This document shows positions 11,085-20,929 of a DNA stretch of 64,000 nucleotides, piece after piece. Where the stretch lies: contig OZ020489.1 of assembly GCA_963971405.1 (NCBI GenBank), positions 8,990,001-9,054,000 of the forward strand, read 5' to 3'. The translations under genes were made by a program, and so were the position numbers. The stretch's first letter is position 1. Every line of letters starts with the position of its first letter. The stretch comes from Psococerastis gibbosa. Taxonomy: Eukaryota > Arthropoda > Insecta > Psocodea > Psocidae. The notes beneath the pieces are model-generated. The model had not been told where the DNA came from and ran no database searches. It saw only the letters and a program-made list of their open reading frames with translations.

Positions 11085-11178
11085 GGTGGACCTCCTGATT
11101 ATAGTGGATTCCGTCCCACCATGTTCCCCTGCCAACGCTGTGTACACTACCAAGTTTCCCGCAGTTTGAAACACGCCC
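11085..11178. repeat. Dispersed repeat D, copy 1
   Basis: GGACCTCCTGATTATAGTGG, ACCATGTTCCCCTGCC and TGTACACTACCAAGT are shared with 17785-17950 and 31612-31735. The function is unknown. Short frames reading ESTIIRRST come from this DNA repeat. Confidence 0.6.
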
Positions 11179-12440
11179 TGCTCTTATGGATTCAAAATGG
11201 TGAAATTGTCAAAAATGTTGCGGACCCCTATTTTTTACGTAGAATGAATGTTATTATAATTAATTGTTTAGTTTTCGTGGTGTGATGCGCAGCAAGGGAC
11301 ACTTGCGGTCATGCCCCTTAATGCTCATGAGTGATGGTTAGAACGGCTTTCCCCTTTGGCTACATTTTTATAAAAATGAGGGGGTGCCAAATGATACACC
11401 CCCCCTCCCCCCGTCGTAGACATTCGGAAATCTCCGCTTTGATAATGCGTTCCATGGTGACTTGACAAATACACTAACATAATAACATAGGAAATCCAGT
11501 ATCATTGTCACTGAACACGGTTAATTACTTAGCTACTAACCCCATTTGTCTGACAGTCTACTCTTATTTAATGTCAATGATACCACCTAGCACCTAATAA
11601 ACAGTGTATAGCAGAGTACGTGTTAATGCGATTGCAGCGAGAATCATTAACTCAAAGGCGAATATAAGCTTTCAATCAAGAGCTTTCCGGATGTAATGCA
11701 TTGCATGCATGTCGGATTTACAGCCTATATCCAATACATATTTAATCAATAACCGCGCAAAATGACGGGAAACCCTGATATAGACTGTCTGGCTTCTGGT
11801 ATTTCTAAGCCCTTTTCGAGTTGCATGCGTCGCCGGTTTTTTGCAGTTACATATTTCATTCATTTTTTTTAAATTAGCCTTTAATCCTTTTATGTCCAGC
11901 TGGTAGAGCTATAGAGTTGCGACGGGGGGAGGTAGGTATATGGGATAAGCTAGCCTAAGGTCCGAGGCTACCATAGTAGTTTAAGAAAGTTTACGAAAGC
12001 AAAACTGAAATTAATAAATACAGGTAGAAATATAGAAAGAACAGAACAAATTAATTTTTTATTAATTTAAAAACGACCTTTTGAAGGGACTGGCAGAGAA
12101 TTAAAGTATACGAAAAAACTTTGTGGATGATGGAATTTTTCACGCCAACGGCGCAGCCCCAAGGGGCGTAAAATTGACCGCTGGAAAGATTCCATTTTCC
12201 TATGGGTATGAAGCGCGGGAAATAATGGAATAAGTTAATACGGAAAAGTAACTGAAAAGGTGCAAAAATTGTCTTGTGACAATCTTCGATAGAAGAGGCA
12301 TTAAAAGAAGAAGACTATATTAATATATTGGAGGGCGCATATTCTTCACCTTGCCACCAGCGCAAAAGTACCTCGGTCCGGCACTGGGGGGGGGGCTCTG
12401 GACCCCTGGAAACCCCCCCCCCCCCATAAATACGGCCTTG
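11179..12440. other. No recognisable gene
   Basis: Unassigned sequence with C/G runs at 11398-11412, 12387-12395 and 12413-12424. Reverse frame 11672-11863 (63 aa) has no recognisable motif. Confidence 0.4.
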
Positions 12441-12548
12441 GGTTGAGCACAAGACTATAAAACTGAAGCTCTAGGTTTGAGACTCAATTTTAAATATTAG
12501 AGAATCGAAATATTGCAAAGTCAAAAGAACCGGGTGATAGAGGGAAGT

Positions 12549-12683
12549 AGACCACCAGCGAGACTGAAAGTTACACTGAGAAGAAAGATCGCCGGAGATA
12601 TAAGAAGTTTGAGGCTCTCCACCGAGGACGCACACAACAAGACTGTGTGGAAACGCTGCTGTCGTGCCGCCGACCCTCTATGA
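12549..12683 (+). pseudogene. LINE 3' remnant: C-terminal tail (TEDAHNKTVWK...RAADP)
   Basis: A frame of 44 codons plus TGA reads RPPARLKVTLRRK, then DIRSLRLSTEDAHNKTVWKR, then CRAADPL. It matches the pattern (R)W...DL..LGL..EDAQDR..WR....ADP found at the extreme C-terminus of several LINE reverse transcriptases (family knowledge). It is 5'-truncated and sits between SINE-C-like pieces at 12436-12500 and 12725-12765 (ACCAAGTCCAG plus T-rich tail). Confidence 0.55.
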
Positions 12684-12779
12684 GGATAAGGCGCAGTAAA
12701 ATTAACAATAGAATCAAGATAAATTCCACCAAGTCCAGATATTTTTTGATTCTCTGATTGCCTCTTCAACGTAAGTAAG

Positions 12780-13027
12780 TAAATAAATAAATATATTCAC
12801 CATAATATTCGTGACAACGAGCTGTGCGAATCTCGGTTTCGTTACCTACTAACACCAACCACTACTACTACACTACTACACTACTAACCTAAGATCGTCT
12901 TACAACTACTGGTGCTACCCAGGAGCCCAAAAGTTACCCATACGGGGAAAATTTTCCAAAGCCCCAACCTTCAATAGCCGGCCTCACAGCACAGCATAGG
13001 TCATGTAGGTGAAACAAATAAGTTTTT
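12780..13027. other. No recognisable feature
   Basis: Contains an (ACTACTACA)-type short tandem stretch at about 12860-12890. Otherwise unassigned. Confidence 0.35.
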
Positions 13028-13031
13028 TTAA

Positions 13032-13429
13032 GAGGACATGCTACGTACGGTAGAAAATGAGCCGTGAGCGCCCCAAAATTGGTTGTTTTCATTGACTTTT
13101 TATTTTTTTATTTAATTATCAAAGCAAGTCATTAAAGATTTGGCTCATGCAAGTTGTAGAAGACTACTTCATGCATCATATAATAGGAAATATTTCATTT
13201 TTGGCACGGTACCTTAGTGCTTTCATAAATACCAGACAGGACTAAAATTTCGCGTATTTTGGGATTTTTGGGAGAACTACAAAACCGAAAAGGAAAAATA
13301 CCCGATGATATTATGCACGAAGTAGTCTTCTACAACTTAGATGAGTCAAATGTTTAATAACTTGCTGAGTTAATTAAATAAAAAATGAAAAGTATTTAAT
13401 TTTGGGGTGCCAATTTTCTACATATCCTC
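13032..13429. mobile_element. TTAA-flanked imperfect palindromic MITE, copy 2
   Basis: A 398-bp element between TTAA at 13028-13031 and 13430-13433, opposite in orientation to copy 1. It starts GAGGACATG and ends CATATCCTC. Internal blocks match copy 1 in reverse (GCTCATGCAAGTTGTAGAAG, AATTTTGGGGTGCCAATTTT). Having two copies with the same flank supports the TTAA target preference. Confidence 0.7.
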
Positions 13430-13614
13430 TTAAACTCAAAAACTAAAAGTATAAAAACTAGCTAAAAATTTAATTTGGTGGCATAGTTTGGAGGGACAAT
13501 TTGAACAATCCAACTGCCAAGCCGTATTTGCACTTTAGGTATTACATATTTAGACCTAACGTAAACTTCAATCTTAATATCTTTATGTATAAAAAACTTG
13601 TTTCCAACTAAGCA

Positions 13615-13830
13615 TAAAATAATGCTACTCCCCAGGATAGGCCGTGGTCGTTTTGAAAGCGTACTTCCAAACGTTTCGTCAACATCTACTGTCGACATGT
13701 TCAGTGGAACCGCGTAGACTTCTCCGATTGTAGGCTATCTCGCCTCGGAGGCTCAACAGCAACTGTAAGTACGCTTTCAGAACGACCACGACCTATCATC
13801 CCGGATTCTACTGATTCGTTAAGCCTGCAA
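13615..13830. repeat. GAACCAGTAGAATC repeat, medium copy
   Basis: Two arms (13620-13700 and 13745-13825) resemble the arms of the 60659-61129 copy: CTTCCAAACGTTTCGTCAAC, GAGGCTCAACAGCAACTG and CCCGGATTCTACTGATTC. The left end is degraded. Confidence 0.55.
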
Positions 13831-15118
13831 GTTTATCAGTAGATTTACAGTAGATAATAGGGGTTGACGTTCAGCTGCCCACGAATGCGGTTTAAGCTTT
13901 CATGGAGGGCTGAGCCCATTATTTTCTCCGGTCTCGCAAAATAACAAGAAGGGTCTTAGCCCTTAGGAGAACTTCTCCCCCCGCAATCAGATATCCTACT
14001 ATCCAACTATTATACGCTGCTACACTACTGTTATTTGCTAAATAAACTGTGTTGATTTTTGCAGAAACGAGATACCTGATTACCTCTTTGTTAATTTTGG
14101 CAAGAAAGCGTACTTGAAGAAATTTACTGTAACCATATCGTGTCTAAATGTGATTCGTCGGTGGTGCAAACTTGGTCGATTATAAAAATTCATTATTAAC
14201 TTCATCAAATTCGTACGTAAAATATCATTAAACTCGCAGTTGAAATAAAATAATGTGCTGAATGACTTGTTTTGAACCTAGGCCAATTTTTATTGGTCTC
14301 TTCTCCAATGCCAACGACCCCATGGATTTCGACAATTATTTATATTATATCCGTATGAATTTTTGTGGCCATCGATCTCATCCTCGATGGCTACCTACAC
14401 CGGCTATAAGCGATAATTGACAATCTAAGACCAGCTTACCATTGACGCAATGTAACAAGTGAAAGTATGACTTAATCAAATACAGATAGGTACGAGTCAA
14501 TGGGGTCGTAGTACGTCAAAGGTCCACCAAAAAAGGCTGGCGCCCATAAATAGACCTTCAAAAATAATAACAGCCTGTAAGACACTTAGGAATGTTCAAC
14601 CCCCTTCTCTTCAAAGTTAGGGGTGCTTAAGTACCTGAGCTGTGCAAATATATAGATATATTGGTGGCAAGAAGGCCATGGCGTCTGTACCTGTCCATTT
14701 GACAATCAAAATCTGCAAAGTGGCCAGAGTAAAACTTGACAGTCGACAAATATCCTTTTGGGTTAATTGCTATGCGATAAATCGCAACCAATTAAAAGTA
14801 GGTATATAGATTCTTAGAGTCTTATAGATTACGCACCGAGACACATTGAAAACAAGACTACTAAAAAGCAAAACTGTGGTTAACCTAAATTATACCTGAA
14901 GACACCCCACTAAATCAACTTCAATAGTATTTTTTCTCGCAAACACTACCACTAAAAAAATTAATTTACAAAAAACCACTTAACACCTCAAACAGGTCAT
15001 TGCACTTAAGGTACACCTGAAAACGTCGCGGCACAGCAGTCAGCACAGCAAATACAGGTCCTGCTGCCACGACAGGTAGAAAGAGACTACTGGAAAACCC
15101 AACGGGTAGTCCTATTAC
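13831..15118. other. Mostly unassigned
   Basis: 14395-14475 carries the ACACCGGCTATAAGCGATAA block that recurs (in either orientation) near 26880, 27310, 27650, 40150 and 57740. The GC-richer part after 14990 is open in both orientations (see the candidate exon at 15119-15198). Confidence 0.4.
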
Positions 15119-15198
15119 CTGCAGATTCGCGATTTCAGCCCCACCAGCTCGTGCTATCGCCAGCAACCCCCCCACTTGGTCCCTTTTGCCGCGCAGTA
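15119..15198 (-). CDS. Weak candidate internal exon, unknown protein
   Basis: On the minus strand a pyrimidine-rich tract (CCCACTCCCAACTCTTCCTC) leads to an AG at 15199-15200. An 80-nt segment follows, reading LRGKRDQVGGLLAIARAGG and then AEIANLQ, and ends CTGCAG/GTAATA. Base composition is richer in GC than the surroundings. Against it: the open frame continues well past both borders, the plus strand is also open here, and its entry phase (two bases of a split codon) does not fit directly after the exon at 15902-16007, which ends on a codon boundary. No family was recognised. Confidence 0.22.
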
Positions 15199-15240
15199 CT
15201 TGACGAGGAAGAGTTGGGAGTGGGACAAGGAGTGACATCA

Positions 15241-15796
15241 AGTGGGAATGTGGGGAAGTTAAGGTTTTAACGGGGAGCTACTAGATGACGCTGTCTTCAG
15301 CAATCTCATTTATATGATCCGCTGAAGAATGATGAGGGAGGGGAGACATCTCTCGGGGGTGTGGAGAACTAAAGGGTTCAGGAGATTGGGATCTTCTCTA
15401 TGAGATGGCCGGTGAGAAACTTTCATCGAACTGTTGCTGCTGTATGTTTTTATGAAAAAGTAGCGGGAAAACTTTTGGGTTAGCTGTTGCCTGTAGACTA
15501 TTCAGTGCAGAATGAACCTCTTTCGTAGTTATAGAAATCCATACATACTTCAAATGTACCATTGTTTTGATTGGTTCGGCATAGCAACAGAATTGGATTA
15601 GTATTAGAGGCGAGCATTTCCCTCTACGAAACTACGAAAAAGGTTCTTTGGAATGAAATTTAGGCAAGCTAGCTGGATGGCTATCCACTGCGCAAATGCG
15701 CATGCGTAGAAGAAGAAACAAATTGAAGTATCTGCCGTCAGGCAGAGGTAGCTTAACCGTTGTAAAAACCTAGGGTACTACTTACTTACTACTTAC
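15241..15796. other. No recognisable gene
   Basis: Unassigned. If the minus-strand exons near 16 and 18 kb are real, this is probably intron or downstream sequence. Confidence 0.35.
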
Positions 15797-15868
15797 TTAA
15801 TGAGGCGCGAGGGTAGGGGGACTTTTGGCCGCTCTGACAACTTCCCTCCATCTTTGTCGATCCTCAGG
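15797..15868 (-). pseudogene. LINE 3' remnant: DRQRWREVVRAAKSPP tail
   Basis: The last 23 codons of a LINE reading frame (PEDRQRWREVVRAAK, then PTLAPH and a stop) are followed by TAAG-type short repeats. DR.RWR.VVRAAK is typical of the C-terminus of RTE/L2-like ORF2 proteins (family knowledge). It lies about 30 bp downstream of the exon at 15902-16007, in its predicted intron. Confidence 0.5.
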
Positions 15869-15901
15869 GTACTACTGTAAATAAATAATTATGTAGCTTA
15901 C

Positions 15902-16007
15902 CTTCGCCAGTGAGAGCCCATGGTAGCTGGTGCTGAAGTCGTGCACGGTAAACTCAGCCGAGGCATAATTTTTAGTGATATTGGCCTCCGCCGCCTCTGC
16001 GTATATT
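15902..16007 (-). CDS. Candidate internal coding exon, unknown protein
   Basis: A 106-nt segment bounded by a good 3' splice site (TTTTAATTTTTCAG) and a consensus 5' splice site (GCGAAG/GTAAGC). One base completes a split codon, then 35 codons read IYAEAAEANITKNYASAEF and TVHDFSTSYHGLSLAK without a stop. It is GC-richer than its AT-rich flanks, and no other copy occurs in the window, so it does not look like a repeat. I do not recognise the family. It lies 2.2 kb downstream of the start exon at 18231-18466 on the same strand. That exon ends on a codon boundary, so an exon between them or another donor would be needed to join the two. It could also belong to a separate gene or a pseudogene. 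Confidence 0.45.
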
Positions 16008-16179
16008 CTGAAAAATTAAAAGGTTTAGTGATAGCTCAATTAAAGAATCCATTAGTCCCTCGTTACTTTCTTCTTTTTTTCGGGGCCATATCCCCTACAG
16101 GGGGGGGTTGGCGGTACGGCTTTGGCACCACCGCAGCCCTCTATATTTAGGGCGCCCTGCTGGTTTGTGAGCGTGAGTT

Positions 16180-16316
16180 AATAAATAAGGACTTTTTGTT
16201 CTATTACTAAGCCAACCTAGCGGAGTTAGGGCTATAAAGCCCTCTCTTACACTCAACTAGGAAGGCCCGGGACCGCCTGCTTTACATGCCCTCCGAGGCA
16301 TGGCCAGAAAATGTAG
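16180..16316 (-). mobile_element. SINE-A 3' body without tRNA head
   Basis: AATAAGGACTTTTTGTTC, CTAAGCCAACCTAGCGGAGT and CACTCAACTAGGAAGGCCC run up to CCAGAAAATGTAG and stop there. The head is missing. It lies in the predicted intron between the minus-strand exons. Confidence 0.75.
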
Positions 16317-16451
16317 TAGAAATGAGTTATTAGTCCATATCTTCTTGGATCTTTCTTGGCAGCGTCATCATTTCCTCCTGCTTTCTGGGACCACATTAGT
16401 CCATTAGTTGTGAATAAAGATTAAGTTAATAAAGTTTTTAGTCATTAACTT

Positions 16452-16568
16452 TTAAAAATACAACCAGTTTTGGCTCATGCAATCGTCAAGTGTAAAAAAA
16501 CAGTCAAAATGGCAGACTGTTTTCTTACACTTGACGATGGTTGAAACCGGTTGTGTTTTTAAAATTGT
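16452..16568. repeat. Short hairpin repeat
   Basis: Arms of about 50 bp around a 9-base loop (AAAATGGCA). TTTTAAAAATACAACCAG and CGTCAAGTGTAAAA on the left are matched by TTTTCTTACACTTGACG and CGGTTGTGTTTTTAAAA on the right. A run of a few mismatches follows GGCTCATGCAAT. It is probably a small fold-back element. Confidence 0.75.
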
Positions 16569-17530
16569 GAGAACTGAGAAGTAAAACTAACTATACTACC
16601 CTAACTTATTTTTTATTCAGTACAGATTATACAGTTTTACAAAGTTAGAAAGGAGACTAATGTATAGCCATAAGTCCATCCGTCTTTAAAACAAAAACTC
16701 CTAAAGGCAACTCTTTTTAATTAATTAAAAATTAAATTAACAATTAAATTACCAATGAACATAGGTACCGAGATAGTTGCTATGAGTAGTTCCATTGTAA
16801 ATAATTGTCCTAGGGTTAAATTTCGGTGACCTCGACTTTCCCCCTATACCAAAACCCTGAATTATCCATAATTTCTTTAAAAAAAATTTTTTTATTCAAA
16901 ACCAAAGCCGAACCACTGAACCCTCTCTTGTTTGGAGAGCTACAGTCACCCCCCCCCCCCCCCTCTGACTACGAGCCTGCCCCCTCCTAAAGTTTCATTT
17001 GGGCGCCCATGCCCTGGGCTCTTAATTTAAAGTTTCGAGACTGATAAATTTGCTTCTACAATACAATACCTTAATATAGGCCTGTTATAGCCCCTTAATG
17101 TATGGGACTATTATATGCGATTTCAAAATATTTTGAATATTGTTCCATAGCCGCAGCAGAGTTATGAAAGCGGTGAGATAAGAAATTCATAAAAAAAAAT
17201 GCAGGCTTTCAAAGGAAATTTACATTTTCTCATCTGAAATATTATTATACTTCGGAAAACTCCGATAAAATGCATTCACCCAATTTTATAAAATACCGGT
17301 AGCTGTAAATCAGTCGGGGAAATAAACTGCTTTTAGAGAAAGCTTGAATTTTTCATAAATTTTTTATTCATTGGTCCACTTTCATACTATTGTGGCTGTA
17401 GAACGAGAAATTAACTGATTTCGTACAAAATACAAAATACAATTGCAACAAACTATTTTGAAATCTATACCTTAATTTCCACATTATTGTCTTTTAAGTC
17501 TATTAAAAATAAATAATTAAATATTGACCG
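16569..17530. other. No recognisable gene
   Basis: AT-rich sequence with a C-run at 16952-16965. Nothing assignable. Probably intron of the putative minus-strand gene. Confidence 0.35.
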
Positions 17531-17532
17531 TT

Positions 17533-17705
17533 AGTTCTATAACTAAGCCAACCTAGCGGAGTTAGGGCTATAAAGCTCTTTCTTACTCTAAACTAGGGGG
17601 TAGGGACCGCCTGCTTTTCATGGCCCCCGAAGCATGGCCAGAAAATTTAGTAATTGTGGGACTCGAACCATCAAATTTTCGGGTGAAAGTTGGAATTTGC
17701 ACCAA
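17533..17705 (-). mobile_element. SINE-A, degenerate copy
   Basis: CTAAGCCAACCTAGCGGAGT, CATGGCCCCCGAAGCATGGC, GTGGGACTCGAACCATC and TTTTCGGGTGAAAG are readable. The tail is decayed. Confidence 0.7.
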
Positions 17706-17960
17706 AGACGGATACAGGGGTAGTAGTAGTAGTACAGTAGTATGGTTTGACACAGTCCCAGGCCACGGTGTGGGCCCATAGGACTCCAGTGGACCTCCTG
17801 ATTATAGTGGATTCCGAACCACTTGGGAAACACAGTGAAGTCACACGATTAGTTCGGAGGTGACCAGGACAAGTCCTACCATGTTTCCCTACCGGCACTG
17901 TGCACACGACCAATTTATCTGCACCTTTGAACCTGCTCTGGTCCGCTGGATTCAACTTGG
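17706..17960. repeat. Dispersed repeat D, longest copy
   Basis: Holds GGACCTCCTGATTATAGTGG, ACCATGTTTCCCTACCGGCA and CCTGCTCTGGTCCGCTGGAT. The first and last blocks recur at 31612-31735; the first and middle recur with changes at 11085-11178. A (TAG)n run lies at 17719-17732. Confidence 0.6.
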
Positions 17961-17974
17961 TATGGCGGCCGGCT

Positions 17975-18125
17975 ACAGGGGTAGTAGCTGTCCCCCCCCC
18001 CCCCCCAAGATTTAGTAAATATATTGTAAGTTAATTTATTCTATAATTTAATCGATGCTACATATTGTATGTTTCTTCTATTTGGACTCACAACTACCCC
18101 CCCCCCCTCCCTCCCCCCAAATGGG
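17975..18125. repeat. GGACGGAT family, poly-C bounded copy
   Basis: C-runs at about 17992-18006 and 18098-18107 bracket the core AAGATTTAGTAAAT...AATCGATGCTACATATTG shared with 662-832 and 31206-31358. Confidence 0.55.
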
Positions 18126-18230
18126 CTGGATTCGATCCGCTCCTGGTCTGTACCACTAATAATAGCACTACTCTACATGTCCTGACATTATTATCTATTA
18201 TGCCGTATGCCTACCTGTGACAGAACATAC

Positions 18231-18466
18231 GGAATTCCGCGCCTTCAGGCAATGAGGGTTGAGCAGGTCCAAATTAACGCGGTTCACATAGTCCACGGTC
18301 TCACAGTCATCGAGGTCCGGGTCCTTGGTGATTTTCAGAAGCACGAAGGGAGTCATGCCGGGTCCCCCGATATTTTCCAAGCCGCTAGCCATGGCTGGTC
18401 ACATAGCACACCAGTCCACAGTCACTTCACACGAAACTTTACACCGCAGCGGTGACATCACAGACC
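18231..18466 (-). CDS. Candidate start exon of a host gene (5' UTR plus first 54 codons), unknown protein
   Basis: Entered by a strong 3' splice site (TTTGTTTCTCTTTCAG) at 18467 and left by a 5' splice site, GAATTCC/GTATGT. The ATG at 18390-18392 has a very good context (CCAGCCATGG), with an in-frame TGA two codons upstream, so the first ~74 nt would be 5' UTR joined from an earlier exon. The 54 codons read MASGLENIGGPGMTPFVLLK, then ITKDPDLDDCETVDYVNRVN, then LDLLNPHCLKARNS. Codon use is GC-rich against an AT-rich background, and no second copy is present. An alternative donor (CACAG/GTAGGC) lies 16 nt further on. The family is not recognised. There are no membrane or repeat features. This is the best host-gene signal in the window. 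Confidence 0.5.
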
Positions 18467-18587
18467 CTGAAAGAGAAACAAATTTCTTTTTATGGTTCGT
18501 CACAACTGACAACTCACAATTTTAACGGAAATCTTTTAGAAAACAGCATGGCTTGTGAGTAAATACATAAATTTCACATTCCACTTA

Positions 18588-18911
18588 GGTGGGGTTTCCA
18601 CCGACCTCTCATTGCAGAATGCAAATGACATTGACGGAAATGTTTGTTTTTCTTTTTATAGAAATCTATTAAAATGTTTGCAATTAACATATCCCATGAC
18701 GCCATTTTTTAATTTTAGTTCGTTTGTTTGTGATTTTACTCTATGATCATTGATCAATTTTAACTATGGCATAGAGTAAAACAAACATTTCCGTCAATGC
18801 CACTTGCATTCTGCAATGCGAGATCGGTGGAAATTCCACCTAAGTCTTGAATGTCTGTTACCACGTCACCGTATTTGTATTTAGCCGTAGCCGGTCGGTG
18901 GAAACCCCGCC
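18588..18911. mobile_element. GGCG/GGTG-type hairpin MITE plus half of another
   Basis: 18588-18840 is a 253-bp hairpin MITE. The GGTGGGGTTTCCACCGACCT arm is mirrored by AGATCGGTGGAAATTCCACC. It is flanked by TTA (18585-18587) and TAA (18841-18843). Then 18844-18911 continues with TGTCTGTTACCACGTCACCG and GGTCGGTGGAAACCCCGCC, the right arm of the larger element seen whole at 49647-50041. The left arm of that larger element is absent here. Confidence 0.75.
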
Positions 18912-19078
18912 TAAGCAAACTCGTTTTCCCTGGGGCGAAATCCTGTTGATTATCAGAAAATTCCTGGTGTTAGCAACAGACTCAGTGGTTCCTTACTTTT
19001 GTAACAGAACTGGTTCCTTGGAATTTCTAGTGGGACAACAGTAATGGAGTCAATGAGGATTGTTCCCTTACCTGTTAA

Positions 19079-19215
19079 GGCGCTTATTCCACTGACGTCA
19101 ATAGTGATTATTGACGTGTTTGACGTGGTAGCAGACATTAAAGACAGTGTAAAAATGTCTGTTACCACGTCAATATCAGCATTATTTGACTATTGACGTT
19201 GGTGGAATAACCGCC
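19079..19215. mobile_element. GGCG-type hairpin MITE, 137 bp
   Basis: TAA duplications at 19076-19078 and 19216-19218. The arms GGCGCTTATTCCAC and GTGGAATAACCGCC are inverted. The core GACGTGGTAGCAGACATT is mirrored by AATGTCTGTTACCACGTC. A DNA hairpin with no coding potential. Confidence 0.85.
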
Positions 19216-19260
19216 TAAGCAACTAATACTGTTAGGTTTTTCTAATGAACTTTTCTCCTT

Positions 19261-19509
19261 AGACGAGTAAGGAACCTATCCAGATACCATTCAGTGGCAG
19301 AATTTAGGTTAACAACGGGTCATGACTATCTTCAAAAACACCTTCACCGTATTGGTGTAGCAGCGGAACCTTTCTGCCCTCTGTGTGACACCCCCGAAGA
19401 AATGGACAGAAAACAGCTTTAAGACGTGCCCAGCTCCCGTATCAATAGCAGAGGTTCACCAGATTATGTGTTGTATAGGGCTGCAAGAAAGCTGATGGTG
19501 GAAGCCTAA
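19261..19509 (+). pseudogene. LINE C-terminal remnant, plus strand
   Basis: One frame of 83 codons with a single internal TAA reads VAEFRLTTGHDYLQKHLHRI, then FCPLCDTPEEMDR. It is clearly related to the end of the neighbouring minus-strand LINE (VARFRLETGRDYLQAHLCRF, CPLC). The CPLC motif is kept. Codons beyond it are degraded (QL, stop, DVPSS), and the frame closes with RAARKLMVEA and TAA. It is a 5'-truncated copy of a relative in the opposite orientation. Confidence 0.65.
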
Positions 19510-19609
19510 TGCTACGGTGTAATTAAAAAAAAAAAGTTCCACGGTCATCACATAGGCATAACCGCTCTTTGAAGACCTTCTGAAATATATTGTATGCTAG
19601 TTAGTTAGT

Positions 19610-20929
19610 TTAGCCAACGCCCGTCTGTGGCAGTAGAGCCATTTGACGCCGAGCCTCCCAGTATCTCTTTGTTAGATCAGCAGGTAGATGCTTGAGTCTG
19701 GAGCAGGTGTGTAGGTGACTTGCGACCATGGTCCCGGAGGAGCAGAGGGGACACACATCTGAGTCACCCCGACGAAAGAACCGGCAGAGGTGTGCCTGCA
19801 GGTAGTCGCGGCCAGTCTCGAGACGGAACCGGGCGACTGCTTCACTTCTCTCGAGGTTAGCTGGGATGTGGCCTGGAGTCGCAAGCTTTTCCCATACTTT
19901 TCCAGTGCTTAGGTTCTTGAGGATGTTTTTTGAATGTTTTGAGACAATTGTGTCAATTTGATTCCTTGCCGCCTGGAGGGTTTGGTGGATCTCAGGTTGC
20001 TCGGATTCTGCTCCTTTTTTTGCCATTTCATCTACCTTTTCATTGCCATCGAGGCCGACGTGGCTTGGGACCCATTGAAGTCGAACATCCCATCCCGCAT
20101 TGATTAGGTTAGCTATGGTGTTGCGGCAGAGAATAGTGCGATGGCAGTCCGTTCTGTTGTTGCTACTGAGGGATCGAATGGCAGCCTGAGAGTCTATTAG
20201 GAACACGACCTTGTTTGGTGTCACGTCGAGGGTTTGTATCTTCTTAGCCGCTTCGATGATTGCACACATTTCGCCATCAAAGTTGCTTGCGTTTTTTCCT
20301 ACGGCAGAACTTAACTGGAAGAACTTGCAGAAGGATCCAGCACCAGCAGCATTTGTTTCGGGAATGTAGGATCCGTCAGTGTAGACATGCAGCCAGTCTT
20401 GAGATGGGTAGAGTTCGTGGATTGTTTCGATGGCACTTTTTTTTAGTTCAATGGCGCTTGTCACTTGTTTATTAGTAGAGAGATTCGTTAGCCACAAATT
20501 AACTTTTGGTAAGGCTGAGACGACCGTGGCATAGTTTTGCAGGGGTGCAGGTCTGGCTACAGGAATCTGGTATTTTCTATGAAGAGCTTCAGCGTGGTCT
20601 AGGGGGGTGATTTGGGTTTTCAGTCTCTGAGTTGCCGCTTTGTAGTTACCCCAATGTTTTCCATCGACTCTCTTAGCTCTCTCCCAAAATTTAAGAGTGC
20701 ATTTGTCCCTTCTGGCTTCAAGCGGTTCTAGACTGGTTTGCAGTTGCATTGCCGCAATAGGGCAGGACGTGGCACCCCCAGTAATGGTTCGTAGGGCGTT
20801 ATTCTGTACAACGTCGTACTTAGTTAGACTGGTATCAGATGACAGCGACACAACTTCACTTGCATATTCCATGACTGGGCGTACGTAGGTCTTATAAGCT
20901 GTACTCAAGACATCCTGCGTTGCCCCCAT
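19610..20929 (-). pseudogene. LINE ORF2 C-terminal part: RNase H and CPLC tail
   Basis: A 439-codon open frame. The first ~150 residues are the RT thumb/connection (TYVRPVMEYASEVV). RNase H spans about residues 178-310 with all expected acidic residues: D185 (YTDGSY), E220 (DGEMCAI), D246 (LIDSQAA) and D300 (KVDEMAKKG), plus H290 (WVPSHVGLDGNE). The tail has C393-P-L-C396, H405/H407 and C409, like the zinc-finger end of such ORF2 proteins, and it stops at TGVG. It begins inside the element; the upstream RT continues in another frame at 20905-21345. The break is at a run of five G (minus strand; 20923-20927) and looks like a one-base indel. The element is therefore either recently dead or carries a sequencing error there. 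Confidence 0.8.

Noticed and set aside
14966-15241. 91-codon reverse open frame
   Set aside because: The opposite strand is open over the same stretch and no family fits. Only an 80-nt part is kept, as a weak exon candidate.
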